Source: Pedobacter nototheniae
GTDB taxonomy: Bacteria > Bacteroidota > Bacteroidia > Sphingobacteriales > Sphingobacteriaceae
NCBI RefSeq assembly: GCF_004335085.1
Contig: NZ_RQRS01000021.1
Location: 1 to 64,000 of the forward strand
DNA: 64,000 nucleotides
Direction of reading: 5' to 3'
Below, one piece after another: positions 61,476-64,000 of the stretch. The translations under genes and the position numbers were made by a program. Below the pieces are notes generated by a model. It was not told the origin of the DNA, did no database searches, and worked only from the letters and a program-made list of their open reading frames with translations. Within the stretch, counting starts at the first letter, position 1. Each line of letters begins with the position of its first letter.

Positions 61476-62729
61476 TTGAAAAATCAAAATAATATATCTG
61501 ATTTCAAACACAAGGCATTAAACTGGGCAAATCAGTTTGATGTGTGTTGCTTTTTAGATTCTAATCATTATGAAGACAAATATTCTGCTTACGATTTCAT
61601 ACTGGCAGCTGGAGTTGCAGAAGAATTAAATTCGACTTCAAAACAAACATTTGAAGAATTAATAATCTTTTACGAGACATACAAGCAATGGATTTTTGGC
61701 TTTTTTAGTTACGATTTAAAAAATGAAATCGAAGATTCAAAATCAGAAAACTTAGATTATCTAAAGTTTCCAGATGCTTATTTCTTTATACCAAAATACC
61801 TGATTGCTTCCAAAAATGGTAAAATAGAAATATTAATTGGCGATGTTTCCATTTTAAAGCAAATTGAAACTTTTAAAGCTTCACAACAAAATAATCCATC
61901 AGGTTTATTAATTCAACAGCGATTGAATAAAATCGAATACAAATCAAAAGTAGAAGCTTTAAAACAACATATTTCCAGAGGCGATATTTACGAAATTAAT
62001 TTCTGTCAGGAATTCTTCTCAGAACACGCAGAAATAGATCCAATTCATACTTTCGAATTACTAAACAATCTCTCTCCCACCCCATTTGCAGGCTTTTTTA
62101 AGGTATACAATCATTATATATTATCGGCAACACCAGAACGGTTTTTGTGCAAACGCGATCAAAAATTGATTTCTCAACCTATCAAGGGAACTGCAAAAAG
62201 GAGTTTAAATAATGTAGAAGATCTTCATATTAAAGCAGCGTTGAGGGCTGATATTAAAGAACAGACAGAAAATGTGATGATTGTTGATTTAGTACGTCAC
62301 GACCTTACAAAATCTGCGGTTAAAGGCTCCGTTAAAGTTGATGAACTTTTTGGAATTTATACTTTCCCCCAGGTACATCAAATGATTTCGACTATTAGCT
62401 GTGATTTAGATCCTAAAGTACATTTTATAGATGCTATAAAGAATGCTTTTCCGATGGGCTCCATGACTGGGGCACCAAAAGTTAAAGCCATGCAATTAAT
62501 TGAAGAATATGAAGTAACTAGAAGAGGTGTTTATTCTGGCTCTTTTGGTTGTATCAATCCTGATGGTGACTTTGATTTTAATGTAGTTATTAGAAGCATT
62601 TTATACAATGCACAAGCAAAATACTTGTCCTTTCAGGTTGGTGGCGCAATTACATATCAATGTGATGCAGAAAAGGAATATGAAGAGTGCTTATTAAAAG
62701 CGAGTGCAATTTTAAAAGTATTAAGCTAA
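61476..62729 (+). CDS. pabB: Aminodeoxychorismate synthase component I
   Basis: The 417-residue chorismate-binding enzyme starts with TTG (no ATG near). It has RGDIYEINFCQEF, LSATPERFL, SQPIKGTAKRS and MIVDLVRHDLTKSA. GSMTGAPKVKAMQLIEEYE and SGSFGCINPDGDFDFNVVIRS follow. The PIKGT form, with Lys, favours PabB over TrpE (PIAGT). With a glutaminase partner it makes 4-amino-4-deoxychorismate for folate. The class IV aminotransferase at 38919 could be the matching PabC. Confidence 0.9.
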   Translation: MKNQNNISDFKHKALNWANQFDVCCFLDSNHYEDKYSAYDFILAAGVAEELNSTSKQTFEELIIFYETYKQWIFGFFSYDLKNEIEDSKSENLDYLKFPDAYFFIPKYLIASKNGKIEILIGDVSILKQIETFKASQQNNPSGLLIQQRLNKIEYKSKVEALKQHISRGDIYEINFCQEFFSEHAEIDPIHTFELLNNLSPTPFAGFFKVYNHYILSATPERFLCKRDQKLISQPIKGTAKRSLNNVEDLHIKAALRADIKEQTENVMIVDLVRHDLTKSAVKGSVKVDELFGIYTFPQVHQMISTISCDLDPKVHFIDAIKNAFPMGSMTGAPKVKAMQLIEEYEVTRRGVYSGSFGCINPDGDFDFNVVIRSILYNAQAKYLSFQVGGAITYQCDAEKEYEECLLKASAILKVLS

Positions 62730-62763
62730 AAAGGTGATGAAATAAATTCAGCATTACAATAAA

Positions 62764-62804
62764 AAAGGTGGAAGGTTATGCGCTATACATAACTTTCCAC
62801 CTTT
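62764..62804. terminator. Bidirectional terminator between pabB and the M48 gene
   Basis: A 17-bp stem (62764-62780 with 62788-62804, one G-T wobble) with a 7-nt loop lies between convergent genes. A runs precede it on the plus strand. Confidence 0.9.
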
Positions 62805-62832
62805 AACCTTCAGTCTTTCAGAAAGTTTAAAT

Positions 62833-63639
62833 CTATTTCTTGTAGTACTGTCTTGCCTCAGGCAAGTATTTTTGAATTTGAGCAATACGTGTTGCATCAC
62901 TTGGGTGAGTACTTAAAAATTCTGCTGGTTTTTGAGCACCTGCTGATGAAGCAGACATTCTTTGCCAGAAACCCACTGATGTTTGAGGATCATAACCAGC
63001 CATAGCCATAAAAATAAGACCTAAACGATCGGCTTCTAACTCTTGGTTTCTGCTAAATTTTAACATTGCAACTGGAGTTCCGATACCGTAAAAGGTATTA
63101 AATATAGACTGTGTTTTAGGATTTTTAGATAAAGCTACTCCAGCAGCACTGCCAATTCCTTGTGCTATCATTTCGTTAGACATGCGCTCTGCAGAGTGCC
63201 CAGCAATAGCGTGGGCAATTTCATGACCCATAACGGTAGCTAAACCGGCATCATCCTGTGTAACTGGTAAAATACCTGTATAAACTACAATTTTTCCACC
63301 GGGCATACACCATGCATTTTTCTCATTATTTTGAACTACGTTAACTTCCCACTGATAATCAGCAATTAAATTTCCGTAGTTATTGTTATTCATATACGAT
63401 TTTACAGCCGTAATTAACCTGCTACCAATTGTTTTAACTCTCAAAGCCTGGGCATTTGAAGCAGGTAAAACCGTTGATTTATTTTCTGTTAAGAAAGTAC
63501 TATACGCTTGGAAAGCCATTGGCAAAACCTGATCGTTACTTACCAAATCAAATCTGCTACGGCCCGTTAATGGTACTGTAGAGCACGAGTTAAACAAAAG
63601 TGTTGCAGCAACACTTGCTGTTAATAATATTTTTTTCAT
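62833..63639 (-). CDS. M48 family metallopeptidase lipoprotein (LoiP/YggG-like)
   Basis: The 268-residue protein has a lipobox (LLFNSC, lipid Cys at 19). The zinc site is VMGHEIAHAIAGHSAERMS (HEIAH), with the third ligand in QELEADRLGL (ELEAD). It probably cleaves misfolded outer-membrane or periplasmic proteins. No TPR domain of the BepA type is present. Its start is clear from the signal. Confidence 0.92.
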   Translation of the reverse strand: MKKILLTASVAATLLFNSCSTVPLTGRSRFDLVSNDQVLPMAFQAYSTFLTENKSTVLPASNAQALRVKTIGSRLITAVKSYMNNNNYGNLIADYQWEVNVVQNNEKNAWCMPGGKIVVYTGILPVTQDDAGLATVMGHEIAHAIAGHSAERMSNEMIAQGIGSAAGVALSKNPKTQSIFNTFYGIGTPVAMLKFSRNQELEADRLGLIFMAMAGYDPQTSVGFWQRMSASSAGAQKPAEFLSTHPSDATRIAQIQKYLPEARQYYKK

Positions 63640-63736
63640 GAGTTTAGTTTTAAATCCTTTATCTGATGACTTGATTGAAGCTTACCTATAAACAGGAACA
63701 CTTAAATTAAGTTTCATTGAACTGATAATTTGTTAG

Positions 63737-64000
63737 TTAATTAGTCTTTTTCCTAAACAAATACACTTTGGATTCTTTGCCTTTCAGCAATCTTTCAAGA
63801 TTTTTTTGGTGTGTAACGAGGATTAGAATGCACACAACCATTCCATACAGCACCTCGGATTTTATAGATACATGAAACAAAAATACAATACTAAGCGGAA
63901 ACGTAAATCCTGCACATATTGAGCTTAATGAAACATACTTAGTTAAAAGCAAAACCACCACAAAAACCAGAACGCAAAGCATAGATGCCGAAAAGTTAAC
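63737..64000 (-). CDS. plsY: Glycerol-3-phosphate acyltransferase PlsY (C-terminal part)
   Basis: The frame is open to the right edge (VNFSAS precedes the first in-window Met), so only about 88 C-terminal residues are seen. They hold two membrane segments with TKYVSLSSICAGFTFPL, the conserved third PlsY motif (TRYVSLSS-type). The typical terminal HQKNLERLLKGKESKV follows. PlsY transfers acyl from acyl-phosphate to glycerol-3-phosphate. The catalytic N-terminal part lies beyond the window. Confidence 0.85.
   Translation of the reverse strand, partial: VNFSASMLCVLVFVVVLLLTKYVSLSSICAGFTFPLSIVFLFHVSIKSEVLYGMVVCILILVTHQKNLERLLKGKESKVYLFRKKTN

Overview
The window looks like chromosome of a Bacteroidetes bacterium, most likely a Sphingobacteriaceae member (Pedobacter-like). 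The DNA is AT-rich and most genes lack a clear Shine-Dalgarno sequence. Several starts are preceded by the Bacteroidetes -7 box TAnnTTTG. Lineage-typical genes include a SprB-repeat adhesin, bshB1, NamZ/DUF1343, DUF4294, a Porin_O_P porin and a 70-residue charged orphan. No rRNA, tRNA, insertion sequence or CRISPR array was seen. Taxonomy is inferred from gene content only.

Region 1 (1-10303, all minus strand) is the accessory part. Read in transcription order it has an Asp/Asn beta-hydroxylase, a PAPS-type sulfotransferase and an APS kinase as a tight three-gene operon with its own terminator. A phage tail-collar (MdpB-like) protein with its own terminator follows, and then the first 2313 codons of a giant secreted adhesin that runs off the left edge. 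The adhesin carries 19 tandem 76-residue SprB repeats, and within them a 4-unit (912 bp) higher-order repeat is tandemly copied three times. This co-directional set of modification enzymes and surface-type proteins is the best candidate in the window for an undescribed system.

Region 2 (10425-18753) holds a VOC protein, holA, a divergent HsdR-N nuclease-like protein, valS, two tandem nearly identical Uma2 genes and a Zn/Cd-type P1B ATPase with a His-rich head. Region 3 (18885-36687) contains a 28-codon ORF, an M13 peptidase, a DUF2625-TPR-DinB trio, mnmD, an aldo/keto reductase, an AI-2E family permease, a 42-bp minisatellite, mazG-truA, a LolC/E-like permease, NamZ, a 3xPAS histidine kinase, topoisomerase IB, fmt and an SRPBCC protein.

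Region 4 (36687-49568) has the minus-strand run rluD, class IV aminotransferase, AraC regulator and alpha/beta hydrolase. A 25-codon ORF with its own terminator follows, then an ACC-deaminase-like enzyme, a methyltransferase, a Crp/Fnr regulator with a perfect FNR-type box at its stop codon, msrA, a phosphate uptake set (porin, PiT permease, universal stress protein) and corA. Region 5 (49569-64000) starts with a repeat-rich intergenic region holding a nested palindrome. It continues with lysine 6-aminotransferase behind a near-consensus promoter, an acyl-CoA dehydrogenase, bshB1 with a glutathione peroxidase, DUF4294, the bifunctional (p)ppGpp enzyme, fur, purA, pabB, an M48 lipoprotein and the C-terminal part of plsY at the right edge.

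Most of regions 2 to 5 is ordinary core genome. The less usual signals are in the intergenic DNA: two tiny ORFs, nested inverted repeats, a minisatellite and a dispersed structured repeat present twice.
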